A stretch of DNA of 64,000 nt from Oscillospiraceae bacterium (GCA_009787625.1 WQSX01000001.1:226907-290906), one strand, 5' to 3'. Counted from the stretch's first letter, positions 55,090-62,922 are shown. Numbers and translations: made by a program. The notes: generated by a model not told the origin, from the sequence alone.

Positions 55090-55770
55090 ATGAAACTCAC
55101 AAGAAGAGAGATACTTACCAGAGGAATAATAAAGGAAAATCCGGTTTTGATACTGGTTTTAGGGTTATGTCCTGTTCTTGCAGTGTCAACACAGGCAGAC
55201 AATGCTTTAGGCATGGGGCTTGCGACGACTTTTGTTTTGCTCGGCTCAAATGTTGTAATCTCGGCACTACGCAACATTATCCCGGGACGAACACGAATTC
55301 CGTGCTACATCGTTCTAATTGCAAGCTTCACAGTGCTTGCAACAATGGCGATAGAAGCATATGCCTACACGTTATATCAAGCACTCGGAATATTCCTACC
55401 GCTGATAGCTGTTAACTGTATAATTTTTGCCAGAGCGGAGATGTTTGCGAGCAAAAACACTGTGTTTAACTCCATTTTAGACGCTCTAGGTTCAGGTGTG
55501 GGGTTTACTTTGGCACTCTTTTTAATCGCGTCAATAAGGGAAATATTCGGAAGCGGCTCGTTTTTCGGCTATGCAATCCCATGGCTTAGCGACAACAGTG
55601 CAATGATATTCTCGCTGGCACCCGGCGGATTCATAGTTCTGGCAATTGTTCTCGCAGCAGTGAATAAACTGACAAAAACATACGAACTCAGAGCGCACCA
55701 CAGCTGCGACAAATGCCCCAACGCCGCCGCCTGCGGCAAGCGTGAAAATACGGCAAATATAGAAAATTAA
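55090..55770 (+). CDS. rnfE: Rnf complex membrane subunit E
   Basis: 226 residues with six membrane helices. NPVLILVLGLCPVLAVSTQADNAL and RIPCYIVLIASFTVLATMAIEAY are the RnfE/NqrD signatures, with a Cys in each half that co-ordinates the shared iron-sulfur cluster with RnfA. The C-terminus has an extra CDKCPNAAACGK motif of four Cys after the last helix, possibly a small metal site. Confidence 0.95.
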   Translation: MKLTRREILTRGIIKENPVLILVLGLCPVLAVSTQADNALGMGLATTFVLLGSNVVISALRNIIPGRTRIPCYIVLIASFTVLATMAIEAYAYTLYQALGIFLPLIAVNCIIFARAEMFASKNTVFNSILDALGSGVGFTLALFLIASIREIFGSGSFFGYAIPWLSDNSAMIFSLAPGGFIVLAIVLAAVNKLTKTYELRAHHSCDKCPNAAACGKRENTANIEN

Positions 55771-55776
55771 CGGAGT

Positions 55777-55801
55777 GTAGGGGACGGCGTCCTCGACGTC
55801 C
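55777..55801 (+). repeat. 25-bp repeat, copy 1 (GTAGGGGACGGCG type)
   Basis: Exactly the same 25 bases as at 56569-56593, both placed just upstream of a ribosome binding site (here of rnfA, there of rnfB). It contains GGACG/CGTCC arms and the GTAGGGG head shared with the other REP-like units. Confidence 0.75.
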
Positions 55802-55816
55802 TGCAAGGAGAAACAG

Positions 55817-56419
55817 ATGGAATTTGATTTCAGGGGATTGGTAGTAATATTGATGAGTGCCGCACTTGTAAACAATTATGTGCTTCGTCAATTTTTGGGA
55901 GTGTGTCCATTTTTAGGCGTATCAAGAGACATTAAAAGCTCTGCAGGTATGGGTGTGGCGGTCACATTCGTCATGCTTATGGCGGCGGCAGTGACATGGC
56001 CGATACATGCTTTTTTGCTCGATCCACAAGGTCTTGGATTCATGCAAACTGTAGTGTTTATATTAGTCATAGCTACGTTGGTGCAACTCGTGGAGGTCAT
56101 ACTGAAAAGATATGTTCCCTCGCTGTTTGAATCACTGGGGGTGTATCTGCCGCTGATGACAACAAACTGTGCAGTTCTTGCTGTAACGATAACAAATGTC
56201 GGGAGCGGCTACACATATTTGGAATCTCTGGTACATGCACTCGGTGCAGGACTCGGATTCTTGCTCGCAATGATAATTTTTACAGGAATCAGAGAACAAA
56301 ACGAAAACACTGACCCACCTGAAGCGTTCAAAGGAATCCCCATAACTCTAATCTCAGCCGCAATACTATCAATGGCATTTTTCGCCTTCGACGGCGTAAT
56401 TGACAATCTATTCCGTTGA
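55817..56419 (+). CDS. rnfA: Rnf complex membrane subunit A
   Basis: 200 residues with six membrane helices, homologous to RnfE but inverted in the membrane. ALVNNYVLRQFLGVCPFLGVSRD and YLPLMTTNCAVLAVT hold the two Cys for the in-membrane cluster. CAAGGAG precedes ATG. Confidence 0.95.
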   Translation: MEFDFRGLVVILMSAALVNNYVLRQFLGVCPFLGVSRDIKSSAGMGVAVTFVMLMAAAVTWPIHAFLLDPQGLGFMQTVVFILVIATLVQLVEVILKRYVPSLFESLGVYLPLMTTNCAVLAVTITNVGSGYTYLESLVHALGAGLGFLLAMIIFTGIREQNENTDPPEAFKGIPITLISAAILSMAFFAFDGVIDNLFR

Positions 56420-56424
56420 TTGCC

Positions 56425-56552
56425 GCTAGTGATGGGCAATTTGTTCCGCTTTTTTCTGTAGGGGCGACCGTCCCGGTCGCCCGCTCTCACCGTTTGCACA
56501 ATGTAACCGCTGCTTCGAAAAAAGACTCCACAAACAGCTCATCACCAGCTAG
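56425..56552 (-). repeat. Hairpin element E, interrupted by a REP-like palindrome
   Basis: The fifth member of the hairpin family: outer arms GCTGGTGATGAGC and GCCCATCACTAGC, conserved GTTTGTGGAGTCTTTTTTCGA and its partner AAAAAAGCGGAACAAAT. Its apical loop is not the usual 23 bases but about 60 and contains a GTAGGGGCGACC palindrome. It stands opposite to the rnf genes, six bases after the rnfA stop. Confidence 0.8.
56458..56484 (+). repeat. REP-like palindrome inside hairpin element E
   Basis: GTAG followed by GGGCGACC...GGTCGCCC, nearly identical to the unit at 2906-2933. It occupies the loop of element E, which suggests insertion of one repeat into another. Confidence 0.7.
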
Positions 56553-56568
56553 TCTACTACCACCACTC

Positions 56569-56593
56569 GTAGGGGACGGCGTCCTCGACGTCC
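56569..56593 (+). repeat. 25-bp repeat, copy 2 (GTAGGGGACGGCG type)
   Basis: Second exact copy of the 25-base unit of 55777-55801, ending a few bases before AAAAGGAG of rnfB. Confidence 0.75.
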
Positions 56594-56612
56594 CGCAAAA
56601 GGAGCCATCATT

Positions 56613-57419
56613 TTGAACATAATCATCACAGCCATCATAGCCACAGGGACCATAGGACTCATTAGTGCAGTCGTGATAACGGTTGCATCGAGAATCATGT
56701 TCGTAAAAGTTGACCCACGGGTGGCAAAACTGCGTAGCGCACTCCCGGGTGCGAACTGCGGTGCATGCGGATTTAGCAGTTGCGACCTTTACGCAGAGAT
56801 GCTTGCAAAAGGTGAAACAGAGACGAACCTATGCCCACCCGGCGGAGATATGGCATTTAAGTATATAAATGAAATACTGGGAATCACAGGTGAAACAACC
56901 GAGTTTGTTAAGAAAACAGCAATAGTTCACTGCTTGGGCGACAATGACACAGTTCGACAAAAAATCGAATACATCGGAATGGAGACGTGTTTTGCGGCAC
57001 ACGAAATTTACGGTGGAGAGAGTGCCTGCACATTCGGTTGTATCGGCTACGGCGACTGCGTTAGCGTATGCCCCGACAATGCAATATGCGTAGAAGATGG
57101 CTTAGTGCGCTTTGACCCCAGAAAATGCAGTGGTTGTGGTGTGTGTCTGGATGTTTGCCCTACGGGGGTTATTTCGGTACAACTTGCCCCTGTTACAGTG
57201 GCGGTAATGTGCAAAAACACAGAACGCGGCGGAATTGTGAAAGACAAGTGCAAGCGAGGGTGCATAGGTTGCAAGAAATGTGCAAAAGAGTGCCCTGTTG
57301 ATGCGATACAAATCGAGAAATCCCTAGCCGAAATCGATTATGAAAAATGTACAGGTTGTGCAAAATGTGTAGATGTTTGCATAAAAAAATGTCTGGTGAA
57401 GGTTGAACATGAGGGGTAG
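56613..57419 (+). CDS. rnfB: Rnf complex iron-sulfur subunit B
   Basis: 268 residues: an N-terminal membrane helix (about 4-27), the 4Fe-4S domain GANCGACGFSSCD...C near 50-75, and three ferredoxin-like clusters (for example CSGCGVCLDVCP, CIGCKKCAKECP, CTGCAKCVDVC). It accepts electrons from ferredoxin. It starts at TTG eight bases after AAAAGGAG. The operon C-D-G-E-A-B ends here. Confidence 0.95.
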   Translation: MNIIITAIIATGTIGLISAVVITVASRIMFVKVDPRVAKLRSALPGANCGACGFSSCDLYAEMLAKGETETNLCPPGGDMAFKYINEILGITGETTEFVKKTAIVHCLGDNDTVRQKIEYIGMETCFAAHEIYGGESACTFGCIGYGDCVSVCPDNAICVEDGLVRFDPRKCSGCGVCLDVCPTGVISVQLAPVTVAVMCKNTERGGIVKDKCKRGCIGCKKCAKECPVDAIQIEKSLAEIDYEKCTGCAKCVDVCIKKCLVKVEHEG

Positions 57420-57433
57420 ACTAAAATCTTCAT

Positions 57434-57540
57434 GAAACTTTAAAAAGCAGTGGAAAAATATGGATGTCGGACGATTTTGATGAACCGCTTGAAGAAATGA
57501 GAGATTATATGTGATGAAATATTTATATTTGCAGCCCTAG
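57434..57540 (+). pseudogene. Remnant of a DUF2281-type antitoxin / PIN toxin pair
   Basis: A reading frame gives SSGKIWMSDDFDEPLEEMRDYM then stop at 57512-57514, which is the typical C-terminus of DUF2281 antitoxins (WMSDDFDEPLEDF...). No N-terminal part exists. An ATG overlapping that stop begins MKYLYLQP then stop, like the first codons of the PIN toxin that normally follows. Both genes are truncated, so this is a decayed vapBC-type module. Confidence 0.55.
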
Positions 57541-57561
57541 AAGTTTTTTCCCAGAATCCCT

Positions 57562-58482
57562 CTAGTTGTATATTGACTCATCAATAGTTTCTATATCTCC
57601 GATCACAAAGTGGCCGTTCTCGTCATAACTGAGATACACACTGTCAACTTTCAATCTCCCGGACTCATGTACCCCTATTATTATATATAATTCATATCCT
57701 TTTATTGATGAACCTGTGAATACAAATTTTTCAGATAAACCGTCAAGCTCATATAATAAGTTGTTGTGGGTCAAATGCCCATTCCACCAAATTAAATCTC
57801 TTGCTTCATTGGTTCTCTTGAAGGCTTTTGGAATATCCCTTAATTTTCTTCTCGGTCTATATTTTGTGTCAAATCCTGGAATCACGGTGTTACGACTTTT
57901 ATAGTTACTCTTTGGTTTTTGGTAATTGTTGCGAGGTACTATATTATGGTTAAACGCTGAACGCACTTCGCAGTATTTTTCTTTATTTGCCAAGCACTTT
58001 TTTGAAAATTCATCAAGTCTGTCAAATGAAAAACCTTGTTTGCTCAACATTTCAATACATTCTATGCCTATTTCAGAATTATTTTCAAAGCTAATATCGC
58101 ATATTTTAACAGGCGAGTTGCTGTTTGATTGAACTTCACTATGAATCTGCAAAGTTCCACCTAGCAAAACACCATAATTGAGACGTAGTAACCTCATGTA
58201 AGACGTAAGTTGCTCTGCGTGGGTATCTGATAAACTGAGATTTGCCTGCTTTAATTCGACAACTAAAACGATATTACCATCACCTTTAATAACTATGTCC
58301 GGTTTTACCTTATTTGATGAGCCGATACGCACTTCATGTTGCTCTACAATTTCTCCTTTTGATGATGACCAGCCAAGTTTTTCAAAAAGTAGCACAACAA
58401 TCTTTTGGAAATCCAACTCATTTGCTGAACGATTCTTCTTCACATGAAAGCATATCTCGTTCCATATTTCTCTATAATCCAA
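57562..58482 (-). CDS. Orphan protein with HsdR_N-like PD-(D/E)XK nuclease domain
   Basis: 306 residues from the TTG at 58482 (AAAGGGATG ten bases upstream); an ATG at 58524 is in frame but lacks a site. Residues 20-115 match the type I restriction HsdR N-terminal fold (PF13588): FEKLGW, VKPDIVI with Asp 62, VVELKQ with Glu 76 and Lys 78, QLTSYMRLL. The remaining 190 residues are basic in the middle and unassigned at the end. No HsdM, HsdS or other restriction gene is near. It may be a defence nuclease or a regulatory nucleic-acid-binding protein. Confidence 0.7.
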   Translation of the reverse strand: MDYREIWNEICFHVKKNRSANELDFQKIVVLLFEKLGWSSSKGEIVEQHEVRIGSSNKVKPDIVIKGDGNIVLVVELKQANLSLSDTHAEQLTSYMRLLRLNYGVLLGGTLQIHSEVQSNSNSPVKICDISFENNSEIGIECIEMLSKQGFSFDRLDEFSKKCLANKEKYCEVRSAFNHNIVPRNNYQKPKSNYKSRNTVIPGFDTKYRPRRKLRDIPKAFKRTNEARDLIWWNGHLTHNNLLYELDGLSEKFVFTGSSIKGYELYIIIGVHESGRLKVDSVYLSYDENGHFVIGDIETIDESIYN

Positions 58483-58541
58483 ACTAAAACATCCCTTTCG
58501 AACATTTATTTTTGAGAATGTCACACAGTGTCAATTTTGTT

Positions 58542-59225
58542 TTATTCCTGTGTCAATGCGAACAAGCGAATTAGTTGTGCAAGCGATATTGCTAATGCTC
58601 CGACATATGTGAGTGCGGCTGCTGATAATACTTTTCTTGCTGCGGGGATTTCCTCGCGGCGAAGCAATCCGTGATTTCTCAAAGCATTTATTGCAAGTTT
58701 TGACGCATTATATTCCACAGGCAGAGTAACTAATTGAAATAAAACGACACTGCCAAAGAGAAGCATTCCGGCATTAACTAGCCCTGCAATTCCAAAAATC
58801 ATACCAATAATAATTAAAGGCACAGATAGTTTTGAACCGATGTTAGTCACAGGAATTATGCCTGCTCTTATTCTCATCGGAGTATAGGATTTTGCGTATT
58901 GAATGGCATGTCCTGCCTCGTGAGCAGCCACACCTACTGCTGAGATAGTCACAACGTCATGTACGCTTTCAGATAGATATATAATGTTGGTGCGAGGGTC
59001 GAAGTGGTCGGTCAAATCGCCTTCCACTTTTTCAATTTGTACATCTTTGACACCGCTCCTCAACAGAATTACTTTTGCTGCTTGGGCACCAGTCATGCCG
59101 ATTTTTGTTCGATATTTCGAATATTTTTTGAACCTTCTCACAACCTTAAACTGTGTCAATAATGCAAAAATAAATGCCGGAAGTACCAAAGCTATAAATA
59201 ATGGGTCGAATAACATAGAAAACAT
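58542..59225 (-). CDS. Zinc metallopeptidase, YugP family
   Basis: 227 residues of the neutral zinc metallopeptidase family PF04298: VGVAAHEAGHAIQYAKSYTPMRIR has the HEAGH zinc motif, flanked by NIIYLSESVHD and membrane helices at the N-terminus (about 5-22) and in the C-terminal half (about 120-165, 205-222). A membrane-embedded protease; substrates are unknown. Confidence 0.88.
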   Translation of the reverse strand: MFSMLFDPLFIALVLPAFIFALLTQFKVVRRFKKYSKYRTKIGMTGAQAAKVILLRSGVKDVQIEKVEGDLTDHFDPRTNIIYLSESVHDVVTISAVGVAAHEAGHAIQYAKSYTPMRIRAGIIPVTNIGSKLSVPLIIIGMIFGIAGLVNAGMLLFGSVVLFQLVTLPVEYNASKLAINALRNHGLLRREEIPAARKVLSAAALTYVGALAISLAQLIRLFALTQE

Positions 59226-59228
59226 TTT

Positions 59229-59525
59229 CTAGCTCCCCTGTGAAAATTTTGACAAGCCATTAACTTGCGGAGTTCCCGCCACAATCTGTATCCTGTCACT
59301 TGAATTATTTTCAATGAGGATATCGAGAGTGGTAGCCGTATTACCAACGGTCAAGCCAGTGTAAGTTATACGTATGCTATCTCTATTTATTAAAATAGTT
59401 CCAGGAGCGGTGGCAGCAAACGCCGATGGTGCTGGAGTCAATGGCAGCAATGAAAGCATCAACATTGCTATTAGAAATTTCGATACTGTGCTATTTAGCC
59501 ATTTATCTTTTCCTGTTTTTATCAA
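59229..59525 (-). CDS. Small secreted protein
   Basis: 98 residues from the TTG at 59525, eight bases after AGGAGG. A signal peptide (KFLIAMLMLSLLPLTPAPSAFAAT) is followed by a Thr/Asn-rich mature part of about 60 residues with beta-strand character (ISIRI-like TILINRDSIRITYTGL). No family recognised. It ends three bases before the YugP gene and may be co-transcribed with it. Confidence 0.65.
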   Translation of the reverse strand: MIKTGKDKWLNSTVSKFLIAMLMLSLLPLTPAPSAFAATAPGTILINRDSIRITYTGLTVGNTATTLDILIENNSSDRIQIVAGTPQVNGLSKFSQGS

Positions 59526-59571
59526 AGTTACAACCTCCTGCACCATCGGTGAAGTTTATCCACTGCTTTTT

Positions 59572-59727
59572 TTAGATTCTGCGGGCTGCCAGTAAAAAGC
59601 CTACACCACTCAAAATTGCAGTAATGGCTCCGATTCCTGCTGCGATTCCAATGTCTCCAAACATAATTCCTGAGAAAAGTAAACTGATTGACCCAAATAT
59701 AATTAGAATGACTCCAATAGCTTTCAC
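59572..59727 (-). CDS. Small two-helix membrane protein
   Basis: 51 residues, missed by length filters. Begins at GTG with AAAGGGGGAG nine bases upstream; KAIGVILIIFGSISLLF and a second hydrophobic stretch (AITAILSGVGFLLAA) with a Gly-rich turn between, ending RRI. Almost entirely hydrophobic with a basic end, as in small inner-membrane helper proteins. Coding probability is supported by the ribosome site and the uninterrupted frame only. Confidence 0.6.
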   Translation of the reverse strand: MKAIGVILIIFGSISLLFSGIMFGDIGIAAGIGAITAILSGVGFLLAARRI

Positions 59728-59752
59728 AGATGCTCCCCCTTTCCTATTGTTT

Positions 59753-60088
59753 TTATCTGCCTCTAGTGTAAGTATATGTAATGCCTCCTACTAAAGTGCT
59801 TGTTAATCTGAATTCATTTTCGTAAATTTCATAGTACCAATTTGATGAATTCCAGATTGAAAGAATCCCTTGGCTTTGCCTACAGTGCAAACTCATTCCG
59901 AGTGTTCTTCCTTGTCCATCTGCCTCAAACACATAGTATGGCATATTCATAAATGACCACGAACCAACCAAGTAGGTCTTACTTCTAGTTCAAGTTCGTT
60001 TGCAGAAGCCGAAATCTCTACTCCATAGAACCCTTGGCAAAAATAGCATTTCCTAATCCCCTTACTATAATTTCTGACCTTCTTATGT
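59753..60088 (-). pseudogene. Frame-broken gene for a small secreted or regulatory protein
   Basis: The last 72 codons (59753-59971) read YYVFEADGQGRTLGM and similar, like small beta-barrel lipoproteins with the G-T/S-W...F.ADG.G motif. Upstream the protein continues in other frames: EISASANELELEVRPT just before it, and QLNIRRSEIIVRGLGNAI before that, with two single-base frame changes between. Either a pseudogene or assembly indels; I do not treat it as one intact gene. Confidence 0.5.
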
Positions 60089-60757
60089 TCAACTGAGATT
60101 CATCTGCATAGTTGACGAAACAGCATCGTTAGTAAAAGTAACAGTACCGGAACTAAAATCTGCATTTATCCACATGACTGTTGTTGATGTCATTCCCATT
60201 AACTCCATAATGGTGACAGAGTAGGGTGCCCCTAGAATCAAGAAAACGTCTAACTCACTCATGCCGGTTGTGATTTGGCTAAACTCATCTGCAGAAATAT
60301 TGCTCGATGCGTCTGCGGTGGACATTACTGATGTCGCATAGCCATCAGTGAACGTTACGGTTTCACTTGTTGATAATCTGAAAAAATTTGTTGTCCACCA
60401 AGATTTTGTTGTGGATTCGACACCCATTACTTCCACCGTCATTGTTGAAGTTGGATTGCCTAAAGTACTTAATGCATCGTCCATTAATGTTCCAAGCGCA
60501 ACAGTTGTAAACTGGTAAAAGCCGGTAAAATTATCTGTGTCAATGTCATTGTTTTCTCTGTTTTCAACAACCGGTTCATCATCAGTTTCATCTTGCAATA
60601 CATCAGGCGCATCTTCTTGCGCTTCGGGTTCAGGGGTAAAAACCGGTTCTGGAGTTGTTTCAGTTGCGGGAGCTAATGTTGAGACTGTGCCGCCATCACA
60701 TGCGACAAGGAAAGTTATTAACGCAACAACAACTCCGATTAACAATACTGTCTTCAT
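60089..60757 (-). CDS. Lipoprotein with two tandem BLIP/SmpA-like repeats
   Basis: 222 residues. Lipobox ends FLVAC (Cys 20), then an acidic Pro/Glu/Asp linker (about 25-75) and two repeats of about 60 residues: one begins TVALGTLMDDALSTLG, the other ITTGMSELDVFLILG, each with an ESTTKSWW/TSTTVMW and a VTFTDG/VTFTND strand. This is the pattern of BLIP-like and SmpA/OmlA domains that bind proteins. No catalytic motif. Confidence 0.75.
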   Translation of the reverse strand: MKTVLLIGVVVALITFLVACDGGTVSTLAPATETTPEPVFTPEPEAQEDAPDVLQDETDDEPVVENRENNDIDTDNFTGFYQFTTVALGTLMDDALSTLGNPTSTMTVEVMGVESTTKSWWTTNFFRLSTSETVTFTDGYATSVMSTADASSNISADEFSQITTGMSELDVFLILGAPYSVTIMELMGMTSTTVMWINADFSSGTVTFTNDAVSSTMQMNLS

Positions 60758-60829
60758 TTGTCTTCTCCTTTAATAATAATTAAATTCCCTAGTTAATTTT
60801 TGTATCAGCATATTTTTATAACTAATAAT

Positions 60830-60958
60830 TCATGTTTGTATTCTGAGTATACTCCTATTGGTCTTTAATTGTCCCACTGGTGCAGGTCTTGGTAAATCCG
60901 GTTGTTGTCCTGCCTGATTTGCGCTTGGTACCCCTGTTTGTTGAGTTTGATTTGTCAT
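60830..60958 (-). pseudogene. Truncated DUF4234-like protein
   Basis: 42 codons from ATG 60958: a Gln/Pro-rich start and then QLKTNRSI, which is the entry of DUF4234 membrane proteins, but the frame stops before the first membrane helix. No continuation in other frames is visible. Likely a decayed gene. Confidence 0.45.
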
Positions 60959-61066
60959 AACAAAAGTCTCTCTTTCTTTCTCTTTTCCATTATTGTGGTA
61001 TTTCCTATGTTCATTAGTCTTGCCTGCTGATTTGAGTTCCAAGAAAATGGTGCTGATTACATAATT

Positions 61067-61316
61067 TAGACCACACAAAAAGACGCAGAGGGGCATATAT
61101 GCCTTGCCTACTGCGCCAAAAATTATTTAGCGTTTGCCACGGACACCCGACAAACCAAAGAAAACCTTGAAAATACCACAAAAAATGGTATACTGATTCA
61201 AGTCGTGGTGACGGAGAAATCCGTGTTTGTAGGCTCTTTCTTTAAGCGTTACCCTACTTACGCCGTGTGGTGCTGGTTACACCTCACGGTCGCTGCGACC
61301 AACTTTGTGTGGTCTA
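61067..61316 (-). ncRNA. Free-standing structured RNA gene candidate, about 250 nt
   Basis: No protein frame covers this region. On the minus strand it has a promoter at 61326-61354, a 12-13 base closing stem (TAGACCACACAAA with TTTGTGTGGTCTA), hairpins GGTCG/CGACC, GTGAGGTG/CACCACAC and ACGGA/TCCGT, a possible pseudoknot (GCGT/ACGC with loop GTAGG pairing CCTAC), GTTTG/CAAAC, and a 3' hairpin GGCGCAG/CTGCGTC with TTTTT after it. One pair in that stem is G-U only on the minus strand, giving the orientation. It does not match SRP RNA, tmRNA, RNase P or 6S RNA as I know them. The closing stem could also be a terminal inverted repeat of a small mobile element with a TA target. Confidence 0.6.
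61168..61191 (-). terminator. Internal terminator-like hairpin of the RNA candidate
   Basis: ATACCA / TGGTAT with a T-rich loop, followed by TTTTC on the minus strand. It lies in the middle of the candidate RNA and may produce a shorter 130-150 nt form, or simply be one more stem. Confidence 0.4.
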
Positions 61317-61325
61317 TCAGAGCAC

Positions 61326-61354
61326 ATTTTAACATAATTTTAAAATATTTGCAA
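61326..61354 (-). promoter_or_regulatory. Promoter of the structured RNA candidate
   Basis: Minus-strand TTGCAA and TAAAAT with a 17-base spacer, placing the start of transcription within a few bases of the closing stem. The remaining part of the 430-base gap up to apbE holds this promoter, the apbE promoter and nothing else I can name. Confidence 0.6.
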
Positions 61355-61457
61355 ACATAAAATTGATATTTTGATAGTATTTCCAAGAAAAACTGATAGG
61401 GCAGAGAGCTATTATTTCTTAATTGTGTATATCAGCGAAGTTACGCAATTATCCGGC

Positions 61458-61487
61458 TTGCCAAGGTTCATATTGCTGTGATATTAT
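61458..61487 (+). promoter_or_regulatory. Promoter of apbE
   Basis: TTGCCA and TATTAT with an 18-base spacer, about 45 bases before the apbE ATG. Confidence 0.6.
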
Positions 61488-61531
61488 GAAAGCAAAAACA
61501 GAAAATTACCAAGGACTACTAAAAACTAATA

Positions 61532-62539
61532 ATGATAAGAAAAATCACAATTTCCTTAATAACAACAACAGCTCTTTTCGTCGTACTCACAGCTTGCGAT
61601 TTCGCTGACCAAAGCGAACAAATGGTGCAGACAACTGAGAGCCGATTCATGCTTGACACCTACGTAATTCTTACAATACATGGATATGCACCGGAAGGTA
61701 TAGTAGAAAAGGCGTTTGACCTCATTGGAGAACTGGAAAGTCTGATGAGCATAACCATAGAAAACAGCGATATCTACCGTATAAATAGTTCAGGCGGTGA
61801 GCCTGTAACCGTAGACTTGCGGACGATTGAGGTGATTCAGAGAGCTGTTGAATTCGGCGAGTTATCAGGCGGATTATTCGATATAACAACAGGTCGCCTA
61901 ACCCGTCTTTGGAACTTTGGTGTAAGCAGAGAAATCCCTGATGAATACGTGCTTTTTGAGGCACGGCAAACGGTGGATTTCAGGCAAATAATCATATCGG
62001 AAAACGAAAACGCAGTAACTCTTACAAACCCTGAAGCATGGATAGACTTGGGGGCAATTGCAAAAGGTTACATTGCAGACCAAGTAGCTGAGCTACTCCT
62101 TGAAAATGGCGTGACAAGTGCACTTATAGATATGGGTGGTGATATAATTGCTTTAGGGAGCAGGGGAGATGGTAACTCGTGGCGATTGGCAATAAGAAAC
62201 CCATTTGACCATCACTCCATGCCATTTGCGGCGACAATAGAAGTTTCAGATGTAGCTGTCATCAGCTCAGGAACATACGAGCGCAGTTTTGAAATAGATG
62301 GTCTGAGATACCACCACATACTGGATCCACGCACAGGAAATCCTGCCCAAAGCGATATAGTGAGTGCAACCATAATAGCGCAAAACGGCATAATCGGTGA
62401 AGGTTTATCAACGATGGCGATACTAAAAGGAAGTGAGGAAATCACGGAAATTCTTACAAGCCATTACGGATTTATAGGTGCTGTGCTCATATTGCAAGAC
62501 GGAGAAATCTTGGAAATCGGAGAAGTGAGGAGAAATTGA
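61532..62539 (+). CDS. apbE: FAD:protein FMN transferase ApbE
   Basis: 335 residues, a lipoprotein by its signal ending VLTAC (Cys 22). ApbE family (PF02424): FMLDTYVILTIHG, GLFDITTGRLTRLW, DLGAIAKGYIADQVAE, ALIDMGGDIIALG and HHILDPRTGNPA are all present. It attaches FMN to Thr of flavoproteins outside the membrane with Mg2+. The obvious targets are RnfG and RnfD encoded 4-7 kb away on the same strand. First of three overlapping genes. Confidence 0.94.
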   Translation: MIRKITISLITTTALFVVLTACDFADQSEQMVQTTESRFMLDTYVILTIHGYAPEGIVEKAFDLIGELESLMSITIENSDIYRINSSGGEPVTVDLRTIEVIQRAVEFGELSGGLFDITTGRLTRLWNFGVSREIPDEYVLFEARQTVDFRQIIISENENAVTLTNPEAWIDLGAIAKGYIADQVAELLLENGVTSALIDMGGDIIALGSRGDGNSWRLAIRNPFDHHSMPFAATIEVSDVAVISSGTYERSFEIDGLRYHHILDPRTGNPAQSDIVSATIIAQNGIIGEGLSTMAILKGSEEITEILTSHYGFIGAVLILQDGEILEIGEVRRN

Positions 62540-62922
62540 AGTCAAACAAATTTTGGATAATACTATTTAGTTTAATATTACTGGTTTCAGTGCTCGTTCT
62601 GCTTTTGATGACTCTACCCATCATACCATATGTCAGTTATGCTCAAATTTTCAAAGATGGGGAACTGATAGAAACCATAAATCTATCCGCCCTACCAGAA
62701 ACAATTGAAATAACACTGGAAAGCGGAGATAGGTACAATGTGATTCAAGCGGAGACAGGCAGAATCAGAATATCAGAGGCAAATTGCTTTAGTGGGTTAT
62801 GTGCAAGGCAGGGTTGGAGATACGGTGGAGTCATTCCAATAGTTTGCCTGCCAAACCGAGTGTCTGTACGCCTGATAGGTAGTGTAAGTTGGGATAATGG
62901 CATAGATGGGGTTGTGGGATGA
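62536..62922 (+). CDS. NusG domain II-containing membrane protein
   Basis: 128 residues: N-terminal membrane helix (about 7-27) and a NusG_II domain (PF07009) with EANCFSGLCARQGW and IPIVCLPNRVSVRL, conserved Cys positions included. TTG start overlaps the apbE stop by four bases. In Clostridia this family is regularly found with apbE, Rnf or Gx-transporter genes; the biochemical role is not settled. Confidence 0.85.
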   Translation: MKSNKFWIILFSLILLVSVLVLLLMTLPIIPYVSYAQIFKDGELIETINLSALPETIEITLESGDRYNVIQAETGRIRISEANCFSGLCARQGWRYGGVIPIVCLPNRVSVRLIGSVSWDNGIDGVVG

